A DNA stretch of 64,000 nucleotides from Maricaulaceae bacterium (GTDB lineage Bacteria; Pseudomonadota; Alphaproteobacteria; Caulobacterales; Maricaulaceae): contig JAHCJP010000004.1 in the NCBI GenBank assembly GCA_026126205.1, positions 168,654-232,653 of the forward strand, in the 5' to 3' direction. Shown piece after piece: positions 18,836 through 26,906 of this stretch. Within the stretch, counting starts at the first letter, position 1. Each line of letters starts with the position of its first letter. Under the pieces are notes generated by a model. The model was not told the DNA's origin. It searched no databases and saw only the letters and a program-made list of their open reading frames with translations. A program made the position numbers and the translations under genes.

Positions 18836-19478
18836 TGCGTTCGTACATTCGCCGGAACGTAGGGTCGGCAATGTCTTCACCGAGCTCCTCGACCCGCTCG
18901 GCGATTAGCTCAGCAGCCTCATCGGCGCGCTCATTGGAGCCTGCGGGGCGGCCCCCTCGACCCGGGTGCAGTGAGTCCCAAAGCGCGGGTTTTCCTAACA
19001 TGCGGTTCTTACCGACCACCTTGCTCCCAAAGCTCATGCCATTCCAAGGAGGGCGGAATGTCCTGATCATCACCGCTTCGGCGAGGGCGATGTAAGCGTC
19101 ATTGAGAACCAGTGCTCTGCAGCAGAAGTCCTTGAGGTCCAGATTGTCAACTTCCTCGATGGACGCAGCATGCTGGGCAATCCGGTCATACAGCTTGCGT
19201 TTGCTGCTGCCGTGCGGATTGAATCCCTGTTTGACACTCTCCCCTGCGGCTTTCCCGATGTAGATCGGGTACTTGAAGCGCCCAGCGTCCAAGGCGACGA
19301 GTTTCTTGTAGGCATTGTGCTTGCCGCTGTAGTAAAGGGCGTAGATGCCAGCTCCCGGGAACGGATCCTCGGGCGGCATTCTTAGAAGTGTCTGTTCAAG
19401 CAATTCAACTGCTAGTGTCACACCAACGTTTACTACGGCAAGTGGGTCAAATTCTTTTTGAATCGACGATTTAGCCAT
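18819..19478 (-). CDS. Eco29kI-type GIY-YIG restriction endonuclease
   Basis: This 219-residue restriction enzyme belongs to the GIY-YIG superfamily and resembles Eco29kI, which cuts CCGCGG. All predicted catalytic positions are present in order: Tyr46 (AGIYALYY), Tyr73 (PIYIGKA), Arg99 and His103 (YDRIAQH), Glu134 (ALAEAVMI) and Asn146 (PPWN). Their spacing closely follows the known Eco29kI residues. A ribosome site (AGGTGAA) precedes the ATG. Native Eco29kI genes are tandem, but here the endonuclease is convergent with the methyltransferase, with a 17-bp 3' overlap. No separate control protein is visible. Its GC content is lower than the host's. Confidence 0.93.
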   Translation of the reverse strand: MAKSSIQKEFDPLAVVNVGVTLAVELLEQTLLRMPPEDPFPGAGIYALYYSGKHNAYKKLVALDAGRFKYPIYIGKAAGESVKQGFNPHGSSKRKLYDRIAQHAASIEEVDNLDLKDFCCRALVLNDAYIALAEAVMIRTFRPPWNGMSFGSKVVGKNRMLGKPALWDSLHPGRGGRPAGSNERADEAAELIAERVEELGEDIADPTFRRMYERIMKFV

Positions 19479-19584
19479 GTTTCACCTATTACACAGCTTC
19501 ACATATCTTGAAATCAGACGGCGTAAAACCGATAAGTGCAAAGTACCCTGTTGGGATATAATAAGAATTTAACGTTGGTCTAGC

Positions 19585-19824
19585 GTGAGACTTCTTGACG
19601 GCCTCCACACGCATGTAGGCTCCGAACGCTATGCCGGCCTGACGGCCGATCTCAAGCGGCGCCTCGCCGACCACAATTCCGGCAAATCAGCCCATACGGT
19701 GAAGTTCGCGCCCTGGCGGCTTGTCGCCTATGTCGCCCTTTCCGACGCGCGGAAGGCGGAGCAGTTCGAACGTTATCTGAAATCAGGTTCCGGACATGCC
19801 TTCGCGCGAAAGCGGTTCTGGTGA
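19585..19824 (+). pseudogene. 5'-truncated small GIY-YIG domain gene
   Basis: The reading frame encodes the C-terminal ~75 residues of the common ~90-residue single-domain GIY-YIG proteins. Matching segments are YAGLTADLKRRLADHN (YIG half), KFAPWRLVAYVAL and the strongly conserved FERYLKSGSGHAFARKRFW ending. The first Tyr motif (normally Y-V-Y-L-L) is absent. An in-frame stop lies at 19570, and the GTG at 19585 sits where the AT-richer island ends. This suggests that acquisition of the island removed the gene's 5' end. A functional short protein from the GTG cannot be excluded. Confidence 0.6.
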
Positions 19825-19844
19825 TCCCAACAATCCGCTGAGGT

Positions 19845-19889
19845 TTCGCCCTTCGTCCTTCGGCCCGGCAAGCCATGCGCTATCGTTGG
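19845..19889. repeat. 45-bp direct repeat, right copy
   Basis: This is the second copy of the repeat at 16951-16995 (four mismatches), 20 bp after the truncated GIY-YIG gene. Downstream of it, 19890-20117 is the leader of the helicase gene. A TTGACT at 19906 could be a -35, but I see no good -10. Confidence 0.8.
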
Positions 19890-20117
19890 TCAGGCCATTA
19901 TCCCCTTGACTTTTTACGGCGGATGGTCATGTTGCGCTGCAACAGACGGCGGTTAGCGCGCTGCGCCCGGCATTGATGGGCGCCGTTCCGCCGGTTCTGA
20001 CCCGAAGCTTTTCCGTGAAGTCCAGACGCGCGTGGACGCGGCGAAACAACGCTCGGCCCCGTGCGTGCGCGATTTTTTTTCGCGCCGCGCCGGCCCGGCG
20101 CACAAGGACGTTTGAAC

Positions 20118-21458
20118 GTGACTCACAATACGCATGCCGGCATGACGCATGCCGATTTTTCCGCGCTGGGGCTGTCCCCGGCCATCCTCCGCAATCTGGC
20201 GGCGGAGAATTATTCCACCCCCACCCCCATCCAGTCGCAGGCGATTCCGCCGCTGCTGGCGGGCCGCGACCTGCTGGGCGTCGCCCAGACCGGCACCGGC
20301 AAGACCGCGGCGTTCGCGCTGCCGATCCTGCACCGGCTGTCGCAATCGGGCGGCCACGCCGCGCCGAAGGCGCCGCGGGCGCTGATTCTGGCCCCGACGC
20401 GCGAACTGGTGATCCAGATCGCCGACAGCCTGAACGCCTATGGCAAGGGCCTGGCCGTGCGCGTCGCCGTGGTGATCGGCGGGGTGGGCATGAACCCGCA
20501 GACCCGGGCGCTGGCCCGCGCCGCCGACATTGTCGTCGCCACGCCCGGGCGGCTGATCGACCACATGCAGCAGGGAAACGTGCGCCTCGACGCCGTCGAA
20601 TGCCTGGTGCTGGACGAGGCCGACCGCATGCTGGACATGGGCTTTTCCCGCGACGTGCGCCGCATCGTCGGCGCGGCGCCGAAGGCGCGCCAGTCGCTGC
20701 TGTTCTCGGCCACCATGCCGCGCGATATCGAGGCGCTGGCCAATGACATGCTGCGCGATCCGGTGAAGGTGTCCGTGACCCCGAAAGTGGTCACCGCCGA
20801 CCGCATCGAGCAATGCGTCTATTTCGTGCCGGGCGACGACAAGTTCGAGCTGATGCGCGACCTGTTCACCGACCGCGCCCTGTCGCGCGTCATCGTGTTC
20901 GCGCGCACCAAGCACGGCGCCAACAAGCTGGCCGAGAAGCTGAGCAAGGCCGGCGTGCCGGCCGACGCCATTCACGGCAACAAGTCGCAGGGCGCGCGGC
21001 AGCGGGCGCTGGAGGGCTTCCGCAATGGCGAGGTGCGCGCGCTGGTCGCCACCGACATCGCCGCGCGCGGCATTGATGTCGACGGCGTCACCCATGTCAT
21101 CAATTACGAACTGCCGAACGAGGCGGAGAACTATGTTCACCGCATCGGGCGCACGGCCCGCGCCGGCGCCGGCGGCGGGGCGATCTCGCTGTGCGGCCGC
21201 GACGAGCAGGGCTATTGGCGCGACATCCTGAAGCTGATCCGCCGCAACGTGCCCGTCGCCGGCGGCGAGATGGGGCCGGACGAACCGGCGCCGCACCTGA
21301 AACAGGGCCGCGGCGGTGGACGCGGCCGCGGTCGCAGCGGCGGCGGCGGCGCTCCGCGTTTCAAGGCCGTCCAGGGCGGCGGCGGTCATGGCGGCGGTGG
21401 CGGCGGCCGTAACAAACGCCGCAACCGCAACCGTGGCGGCGCCCGCCGCGCGGCCTAG
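20118..21458 (+). CDS. DEAD-box RNA helicase (RhlE type)
   Basis: This 446-residue ATP-dependent RNA helicase is likely involved in ribosome assembly or RNA turnover. Domain 1 (about 10-215) has the Q motif (TPTPIQSQAIPPLL), Walker A (AQTGTGKT), PTREL, TPGRL, DEAD (VLDEADRM) and SAT. Domain 2 (about 225-370) has VIVFARTKHG, TDIAARGID and HRIGRTARAG. The C-terminal tail (about 385-446) is a basic Gly/Arg-rich RNA-binding region. The GTG at 20118 has AAGGA upstream; ATG 20142 is the alternative start. Its stop overlaps that of the convergent antiporter gene by 4 bp. Confidence 0.95.
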   Translation: MTHNTHAGMTHADFSALGLSPAILRNLAAENYSTPTPIQSQAIPPLLAGRDLLGVAQTGTGKTAAFALPILHRLSQSGGHAAPKAPRALILAPTRELVIQIADSLNAYGKGLAVRVAVVIGGVGMNPQTRALARAADIVVATPGRLIDHMQQGNVRLDAVECLVLDEADRMLDMGFSRDVRRIVGAAPKARQSLLFSATMPRDIEALANDMLRDPVKVSVTPKVVTADRIEQCVYFVPGDDKFELMRDLFTDRALSRVIVFARTKHGANKLAEKLSKAGVPADAIHGNKSQGARQRALEGFRNGEVRALVATDIAARGIDVDGVTHVINYELPNEAENYVHRIGRTARAGAGGGAISLCGRDEQGYWRDILKLIRRNVPVAGGEMGPDEPAPHLKQGRGGGRGRGRSGGGGAPRFKAVQGGGGHGGGGGGRNKRRNRNRGGARRAA

Positions 21459-22405
21459 CCCTTGAAGGCCAGCCAGGCGATATAGCCGGCGTAGAGGGCG
21501 AGCAGGATCGCGCCCTCGCGCCGGTCTATGCGCCGGCCCGTCCAGGCGAAGGCCAGCAACAGCGCCGTCGCGCCCAGCATGACCCACAGGTCGAAACTTG
21601 CGATCATCGCCGGAACCGGCAGCGGCCGGGCCAGCGCCGCCGCACCGAGGATGAAGGTGGCGTTGAAAATATTCGAGCCGATGATGTTGCCGAGCGCGAG
21701 GTCGCCCTGGCCCCGCCGGACGGCCGCCAGGCTTGCGGCGAGTTCGGGCAGCGACGTGCCCACAGCCACCACCGTCAGCCCGATCACGGTCTCGGACACG
21801 CCCAGCGCCTGTGCGGCGCCGACGGCCCCGTCCACCAGCAGCCCGGCCCCGAAAATCACCCCGAACAACCCCGCGGCGAACAGCGCCAGCGCGATCGCGA
21901 GCCGTTCCGGCTTCGGCGCGGCACCGGCGCTGTCGCCGTGCAGTTTCGCCGCCGGCCCGCCTCGCCGGTCAAGCCAGTAGCTGATCCCGGCATAGGCCAG
22001 CAGCATTACGATCAGCAGCACGCCAGAGGTTCGCCCCAGCGGCGACAGCAGCAAGGCCGCGGCGGCGGCGATCTGGGTGAACGCCAGCGCCGCGCCGTCG
22101 CGGCGGATGGCGGCGGGCGCGACCGCGATCGGCGCGACAAGCGCCGAAACCCCGAGGATCAGCAGGATGTTGGCGATGTTGGAGCCGACGACATTGCCCA
22201 CCGCCACGCCGGGCGATCCGGCCAGGGCCGCCTGCACGCTGGTGGTCAATTCCGGCGCCGAGGTGCCGAACCCGACCAGAACCAGCCCGATCAGCAGGGG
22301 CGAAACGCCCAGCCGCGCCGCCGCGCCCACCGCGCCGCGCACCAGAACCTCTCCGCCGGCGGCCAGAAGCACCAGTCCGGCGGTGATCAGGAGAAGGTCG
22401 CCCAC
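21455..22405 (-). CDS. calcium/sodium antiporter (CaCA family, YrbG-like)
   Basis: This is a 316-residue integral membrane cation antiporter with about ten hydrophobic segments. The two inverted alpha-repeats of the CaCA family are clear: GFGTSAPEL followed by VGNVVGSNIANILLILG (about 45-85), and VGTSLPELAAS followed by LGNIIGSNIFNATFILG (about 215-260). Both carry the acidic and Asn residues that coordinate the ions. A hydrophilic loop with Pro/Lys residues (about 155-170) separates the halves. It is likely to exchange Ca2+ for Na+ or H+. It is convergent with the RNA helicase gene. Confidence 0.94.
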   Translation of the reverse strand: MGDLLLITAGLVLLAAGGEVLVRGAVGAAARLGVSPLLIGLVLVGFGTSAPELTTSVQAALAGSPGVAVGNVVGSNIANILLILGVSALVAPIAVAPAAIRRDGAALAFTQIAAAAALLLSPLGRTSGVLLIVMLLAYAGISYWLDRRGGPAAKLHGDSAGAAPKPERLAIALALFAAGLFGVIFGAGLLVDGAVGAAQALGVSETVIGLTVVAVGTSLPELAASLAAVRRGQGDLALGNIIGSNIFNATFILGAAALARPLPVPAMIASFDLWVMLGATALLLAFAWTGRRIDRREGAILLALYAGYIAWLAFKG

Positions 22406-22525
22406 GCGTGTGCTTCCGTTGCGGCGCAGAAAGTCTGTTCGCCGCAGACAATACTCTTTATCTGCGCTGACGACAGGAGATCGCCGAAGGCCGGCGCCGC
22501 AATCATCGAGTGCATGCCCCCCCGG

Positions 22526-23368
22526 CTACCGCACTGAATAGATTGCGCAGACCCGCGCCTCGATCCGTTGCGGTTGCAGGTCGGCGGCCAGCGCAAAGCG
22601 CTCCGCCGCTTCGGCCAGCTCCTGCGGAGTGGCGTCGGGCGGCGGCGGAGGCGGCGGGGGCGCGGCCGCGCGGGCGGCGGTGACGCTGACGCGATCATCA
22701 TAACCGGTGGCGGTCGAGGGCGAACCGAGGCACGGGCCTTGCCCTTCCTGCAACACCTGCAGGGTTCCCAGCTCCGCCCCCGAGGCTTCGGCGATCAGGC
22801 GCGCGCGCTGCGCCGCGTCACGCACCGCGGCGGCGAAGGCGGCGCGCTGGTTTTCGGCGTCCGGCTCCAGATAAAAGCGCAGCGCGCCGGAACTCACCGG
22901 CCCGGCGGCCAGCGCCGCGCCGCGGGCGCTGGCGGCGCGTTCAGGGTCCAGAACCACCACGCTCATCGATACGGTGGCGACATAACCCAGCAATGCGTCC
23001 GGATGAACATTCTCGACCAGCTCCTCGCGGTCCGGGCCGGTGCGGCGCGTCACCTGTTGATAATAGGGGCGCACCGAGAGATTTGACGTGATGCGTACTT
23101 CGCCCTCGGCGGCGATTCGCACCGCCTCGGCGGCGTTGTTGGCGCGCGCCACGGCTTCGGCGCTGGCGACGGCGCTTTCCGCGTCCCGCGCTTCATAGCT
23201 GGCCGAGAAGGAAGCGCGGTTGGGCGGCAATTCCACGAAAGCGCGGCCCTGCGCCTCGATTACGGGCCCCCGCGCCCAGACCGGGCGGTCGGCGGCGTCG
23301 TCCGCCTGGGTGCAGCCTGACAGCGCGACGGCGGCGACAAAGACGCCGATGACTCCGGTTGTACGCAT
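22526..23368 (-). CDS. SIMPL-domain lipoprotein
   Basis: This 280-residue predicted outer-membrane or periplasmic lipoprotein has its lipobox at ALSGC (Cys19). The SIMPL (DUF541) domain spans about 35-235 with the typical first strand IEAQGRAFVELPPNRASFSAS, the alternating SNLSVRPYYQQ strand and the YVATVSMSVVVLDPE segment. A run of prolines (about 238-246) and a C-terminal region ending RVCAIYSVR follow. It is the second SIMPL protein in the window (see 15920-16660). An ATG at 23437 would add 23 residues ahead of the signal, so 23368 is preferred. It is divergent from msrC. Confidence 0.9.
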   Translation of the reverse strand: MRTTGVIGVFVAAVALSGCTQADDAADRPVWARGPVIEAQGRAFVELPPNRASFSASYEARDAESAVASAEAVARANNAAEAVRIAAEGEVRITSNLSVRPYYQQVTRRTGPDREELVENVHPDALLGYVATVSMSVVVLDPERAASARGAALAAGPVSSGALRFYLEPDAENQRAAFAAAVRDAAQRARLIAEASGAELGTLQVLQEGQGPCLGSPSTATGYDDRVSVTAARAAAPPPPPPPPDATPQELAEAAERFALAADLQPQRIEARVCAIYSVR

Positions 23369-23435
23369 TGTTCCCCCCTTGAATCTGTCTGCGGCGGAGT
23401 GGATACCGTGTTCGCCCCGCGCGCAAGGAGCCGCC

Positions 23436-23912
23436 ATGACCCCCGCCGAGAAACTAGCGCGCTACGAGGAGTTGCGGAAGGAGATCGCCGCGGTGATCGC
23501 CGGCGAGCCGAGCGAGACCGCGCGTTACGCCACCGCCGCCTGCCTGCTGGCGCAGGCCTTCGCGCCGCGTTTTTTCTGGACCGGGTTCTACGTCGTCGAC
23601 CCCGAGAAGGGGAACGAGCTGGTGGTGGGGCCGTACCAGGGCACGCTGGGCTGTCTGCGCATCCCCTTCGGCAAGGGCGTCTGCGGCGCCGCGGCGGCGC
23701 GGCGCGAGACGGTGATCGTAAAGGATGTGCACACTTTTCCGGGGCACATTGCCTGCGACTCGCGCTCAAATTCTGAAATCGTGGTTCCGGTGTTCGGGCG
23801 CGACGGAACCCTGAAGGCGGTTCTGGACGTGGACTCGACCGAGCTCGCCGCCTTCGACGAGGCGGACCGGATAGGTCTGGAGGCGATTTGCCGGGATCTG
23901 CTCACCGCATAG
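23436..23912 (+). CDS. msrC: free methionine-(R)-sulfoxide reductase (GAF domain)
   Basis: This 158-residue GAF-fold enzyme reduces free Met-R-sulfoxide using thioredoxin. The three functional cysteines occur as Cys73 (LGCLRIPFGKG), Cys83 (GVCGAAA) and Cys107 (HIACDSRSNSEIVVP). The 10- and 24-residue spacing is the same as in E. coli YebR. Conserved aromatic and substrate-pocket residues (FFWTGFYVVD) are present. AAGGAG precedes the ATG with good spacing. Its 3' end overlaps the next gene's proposed TTG start by 25 bp. Confidence 0.95.
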   Translation: MTPAEKLARYEELRKEIAAVIAGEPSETARYATAACLLAQAFAPRFFWTGFYVVDPEKGNELVVGPYQGTLGCLRIPFGKGVCGAAAARRETVIVKDVHTFPGHIACDSRSNSEIVVPVFGRDGTLKAVLDVDSTELAAFDEADRIGLEAICRDLLTA

Positions 23913-24640
23913 AAGCCCGCGACATTACCCTGGCGGGGCGCCGGGTGGACTATGCGCTTGCGCGCAGCGCGCGGCGGCGCACGGTGGGGCTGGTCGTCGA
24001 CCATGGCGGCCTGCGCGTGCTGGTGCCGGCCCATGTCGGCGCCCGCGAGATCGAACGCATCCTGCAGGACCGCGCGGGGTGGATCACCGAGAAACTGGAC
24101 AAATGGGCGCAACGCCCGCAGCCGGAGCAGCGCCGGTTCGAGGCTGGCGAGCGCCTGCCCTGGCTGGGCGCGCATCTTGTATTGCAAGTTCGCGACAACC
24201 CGTCGGGCGCGCGCACCCGGGTGCGGCGTGACGGGTATGACCTGGTCGTGGAGGTGGATCCGCACCTGGCGGGCGAGTCGCGCCGCCGCGCGGTCAAGGC
24301 GGGGTTGGAGCGCTGGTACAAGACGGAGGCCAAACGCGTGTTCGCGCCGCTGCTGGCCCAATACGCCGCCTCGCTGGGCAAGCCGCCGCCGAAGCTGATC
24401 GTGCGCGGTCAGAAGCGGCGATGGGGCAGCTGCGACCCGAAGGGCGTGGTCCGCATGAACTGGCGGCTGATGGGGGCCGATATCGGCCTGATCGCCTATG
24501 TCTGCGCCCATGAATGCGCGCACCTGGTGGAGGCCAATCATTCCCCGGCCTTCTGGGCGCTGGTGGCGCGACTGATGCCCGACTGGAAGGACAGGCGCCG
24601 CCGTCTGACCGCGACCGGCGCCGCGATCACGCCGTTCTGA
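23888..24640 (+). CDS. YgjP-type metal-dependent hydrolase (M48-like, DUF45)
   Basis: This 250-residue protein of the YgjP/DUF45 family carries a zinc-metalloprotease-like motif. The motif is CAHECAHLVEANHSPAFW (HECAH plus a downstream His-Ser-x2-Phe-Trp), preceded by the family block QKRRWGSCDPKGVVRMNWRL. E. coli YgjP has been linked to UTP/nucleotide hydrolysis, so protease activity should not be assumed. The TTG at 23888 lies inside msrC; a later start would lose the first strand. It is transcribed with msrC. Confidence 0.9.
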   Translation: MPGSAHRIEARDITLAGRRVDYALARSARRRTVGLVVDHGGLRVLVPAHVGAREIERILQDRAGWITEKLDKWAQRPQPEQRRFEAGERLPWLGAHLVLQVRDNPSGARTRVRRDGYDLVVEVDPHLAGESRRRAVKAGLERWYKTEAKRVFAPLLAQYAASLGKPPPKLIVRGQKRRWGSCDPKGVVRMNWRLMGADIGLIAYVCAHECAHLVEANHSPAFWALVARLMPDWKDRRRRLTATGAAITPF

Positions 24641-24727
24641 GGCGCCGCGCGTTGCGGCGCTCCGGGTGATCCGCTACATAGCCGCCAAATCTTCCCGGCC
24701 CTTTCAGGAAACGGAGCGAAACGCCCC

Positions 24728-26395
24728 ATGGCGTCGTATCAATACGTCTATCACATGGACCGTCTGTCGAAGACCTATCCCGGAGCTTCGAAGCCGGTGT
24801 TCGAGAACATCTCGCTGCACTTTCTGCCCGACGCCAAGATCGGCGTGGTGGGGGTGAACGGCTCCGGCAAGTCGACGCTGCTGAAGATCATGGCCGGCAT
24901 CGACAAGGAGTTCTCCGGCGAGGCCTGGGCGGAAAAGGGCGTGCGCGTCGGCTATCTGCCGCAGGAGCCGCAGCTGGATGAATCGAAGAGCGTCTGGGAC
25001 AACGTTATCGAAGGCTCGGCCGACAAGGCGCTGTTCGACGAATACAGCGCCGTCTCCATGCAGATGGCCGAGGACTATTCCGACGAGCTGATGGAGAAAA
25101 TGACCGCGCTGCAGGAGCAGATCGACGCCCGTGACGCCTGGGACATCGATTCGAAGATCGAGATGGCGATGGAGGCCCTGCGCTGCCCGCCCGGCGAGGC
25201 GGACGTCAAGACCCTGTCCGGCGGCGAGCGGCGGCGCGTGGCGCTGTGCCGGCTGCTGCTGTCGAAGCCTGACATGCTGCTGCTGGACGAGCCGACCAAC
25301 CATCTCGACGCCGAAAGCGTCGCCTGGCTTCAGCATCACCTCAGCGAGTTTCCCGGCGCGCTGCTGGTCGTCACCCACGACCGCTATTTCCTCGACGAGC
25401 TGACCAGCTGGACGCTGGAGCTGGATCGCGGCCGCGGCATACCCTACGAGGGCAATTACTCCTCCTGGCTGGAGCAGAAGCAGAAACGGCTGGAGCAGGA
25501 AAGCCGCGAAAAGGGCGCCAAGGAGCGCGCGCTGGCCCGCGAGCTGGAATGGATCCGCTCCTCGCCCAAGGCGCGGCAGGCCAAGTCCAAGGCGCGCATT
25601 CGCGCCTACGAGGAGATGCGCGACGCCGCCGAACGCGCCGACGTCAGCACCGCGGTGATCCGCATTCCGCCCGGCCCGCGCTTGGGCGGCGTCGTGCTGG
25701 AGGCCGAGGGCCTGACCAAGGCCTATGGCGACAAGCTGCTTTACAAGGACCTGTCGTTCAAACTGCCGCCGGGCGGCGTGGTCGGCGTGATCGGCCCCAA
25801 CGGCGCCGGCAAGACCACCCTGTTCCGCATGATCATTGGCCAGGAAACGCCGGACGCGGGAAGCCTGCGTCTCGGCGAGACGGTGAAGCTGGGCTATGTC
25901 GACCAGTCCCGCGACGCGCTGGACGCGAAAAAGACCGTCTGGGAGGAAATCTCCGGCGGGCATGACATGATCAATCTCGGCGGCAAGGAAGTGCCGTCCC
26001 GCGCCTATGTCGGCGCCTTCAACTTCAAGGGCGGCGACCAGCAGAAGAAGGTGGGCCTGCTGTCGGGCGGCGAGCGCAACCGGGTACATCTGGCCAAGAT
26101 GCTGAAAGAGGGCGGCAATTTGCTGCTGCTGGACGAGCCGACCAACGATCTCGACGTTGAAACCCTGTCGGCGCTGGAGGCGGCGCTGGAGGATTTCCCC
26201 GGCTGCGCCGTGGTCATCACCCACGACCGCTTCTTCCTCGACCGCATCGCCACCCACATCCTCGCCTTCGAGGGCGATTCGCATGTCGAATGGTTCGAGG
26301 GCGGGTTCTCGGACTATCTGGAGGACAAGAAGCGCCGCCTCGGCCCCGACGCCGACATTCCGCGCCGCATCAAGTTCCAGAAGTTTGCGCGCTAG
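24728..26395 (+). CDS. ettA: energy-dependent translational throttle protein EttA (ABC-F)
   Basis: This 555-residue ABC-F ATPase binds the ribosomal E site and gates the first elongation steps according to the ATP/ADP level. The two ABC domains have Walker A at about 42-50 (GVNGSGKST) and in the second half (GPNGAGKTT), signature LSGGE in both, and Walker B with [11 protein letters not shown] and [11 protein letters not shown]. The long arm and linker (about 240-320, Lys/Glu/Arg-rich) separates them. Length and architecture are as in E. coli EttA. No membrane segments are present, which rules out a transporter ATPase. Confidence 0.97.
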   Translation: MASYQYVYHMDRLSKTYPGASKPVFENISLHFLPDAKIGVVGVNGSGKSTLLKIMAGIDKEFSGEAWAEKGVRVGYLPQEPQLDESKSVWDNVIEGSADKALFDEYSAVSMQMAEDYSDELMEKMTALQEQIDARDAWDIDSKIEMAMEALRCPPGEADVKTLSGGERRRVALCRLLLSKPDMLLLDEPTNHLDAESVAWLQHHLSEFPGALLVVTHDRYFLDELTSWTLELDRGRGIPYEGNYSSWLEQKQKRLEQESREKGAKERALARELEWIRSSPKARQAKSKARIRAYEEMRDAAERADVSTAVIRIPPGPRLGGVVLEAEGLTKAYGDKLLYKDLSFKLPPGGVVGVIGPNGAGKTTLFRMIIGQETPDAGSLRLGETVKLGYVDQSRDALDAKKTVWEEISGGHDMINLGGKEVPSRAYVGAFNFKGGDQQKKVGLLSGGERNRVHLAKMLKEGGNLLLLDEPTNDLDVETLSALEAALEDFPGCAVVITHDRFFLDRIATHILAFEGDSHVEWFEGGFSDYLEDKKRRLGPDADIPRRIKFQKFAR

Positions 26396-26466
26396 GGCCA
26401 GGACCCTTGGCGGACGTCCGGCGGCGGGGTTGTGCGCAACCCGCGCCGCCGGGCAAGATGCCCGTC

Positions 26467-26817
26467 ATGACCAAGCATCGAATCTACACCACCAGCTTCG
26501 CCAGCGTTTATCCGCACTATGTCGCCAAGGCCGAAAGGAAGGGGCGCACCAAGGCGGAGGTGGATGAAATCATCCGCTGGCTGACGGGATATGACGTGCA
26601 GGCCTTTGAGGCCGTGCTGGAGAACGGCGTGGATTTCGAGGCTTTCTTCGCGCAGGCGCCGCGAATGAACCCGTCGCGGTCGCTGATCAAGGGCGTGGTA
26701 TGCGGCGTGCGGGTGGAGGAGGTGGAAGAGCCTCTGATGCGGGAGATCCGCTATCTCGACAAGCTGATCGACGAGCTGGCGAAGGGCAAGGCGATGGAGA
26801 AGATCCTCCGCCAGTAG
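26467..26817 (+). CDS. DUF2200 family protein
   Basis: This is a small cytoplasmic protein of 116 residues. The DUF2200 signature is visible throughout: [25 protein letters not shown] at the N-terminus, EIIRWLTGY, the [25 protein letters not shown] central block and the [25 protein letters not shown] helix. It is related to fluoride- or stress-associated YdhR-like small proteins only by size, and no function is established. It is about 70 bp after ettA and probably shares its transcript. Confidence 0.9.
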   Translation: MTKHRIYTTSFASVYPHYVAKAERKGRTKAEVDEIIRWLTGYDVQAFEAVLENGVDFEAFFAQAPRMNPSRSLIKGVVCGVRVEEVEEPLMREIRYLDKLIDELAKGKAMEKILRQ

Positions 26818-26843
26818 CGCTTGTTCAGACTGGCGCAAGCCAG

Positions 26844-26883
26844 TTGCAATCCGTTTCCAAAATCATATAAAGATATCTTTATA
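26844..26883 (+). promoter_or_regulatory. promoter with palindromic operator before the methionine operon
   Basis: An 18-bp perfect palindrome TATAAAGATATCTTTATA lies at 26866-26883, 23 bp before the ATG at 26907. Its left arm is also a good -10 (TATAAA at 26866-26871), with TTGCAA (26844-26849) 16 bp upstream as the -35. An operator over the -10 fits repression by the ArsR-type protein encoded next. The SahR regulators of the S-adenosylhomocysteine cycle act on palindromes of this general type. Confidence 0.7.
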
Positions 26884-26906
26884 AGTTTACACCGCATGAT
26901 GCGGCG

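Larger units (their letters stand above)
16948..19889. mobile_element. genomic island with restriction-modification system at tRNA 3' end
   Basis: The segment after the tRNA carries vsr, a C5-cytosine methyltransferase and an Eco29kI-type endonuclease. Its GC content and codon use are visibly lower than the neighbourhood. It lies between two 45-bp direct repeats (41 of 45 identical), the first three bases after the tRNA CCA and the second after a truncated GIY-YIG gene. No integrase or transposase is visible, so the insertion mechanism is unknown. The actual boundaries may be slightly inside these repeats: the composition change on the right is near 19570-19585. Confidence 0.65.

Noticed and set aside
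19489..19674. 61-codon minus-strand frame crossing the island junction
   Set aside because: It spans the composition break and overlaps the GIY-YIG remnant antisense; no ribosome site or conserved motif.
19953..21587. 544-codon open frame on the minus strand opposite the RNA helicase gene
   Set aside because: It is antisense to conserved DEAD-box motifs. Its composition is Arg/Gly/His/Ala typical of GC-rich shadow frames, and no ribosome site or family pattern is seen.
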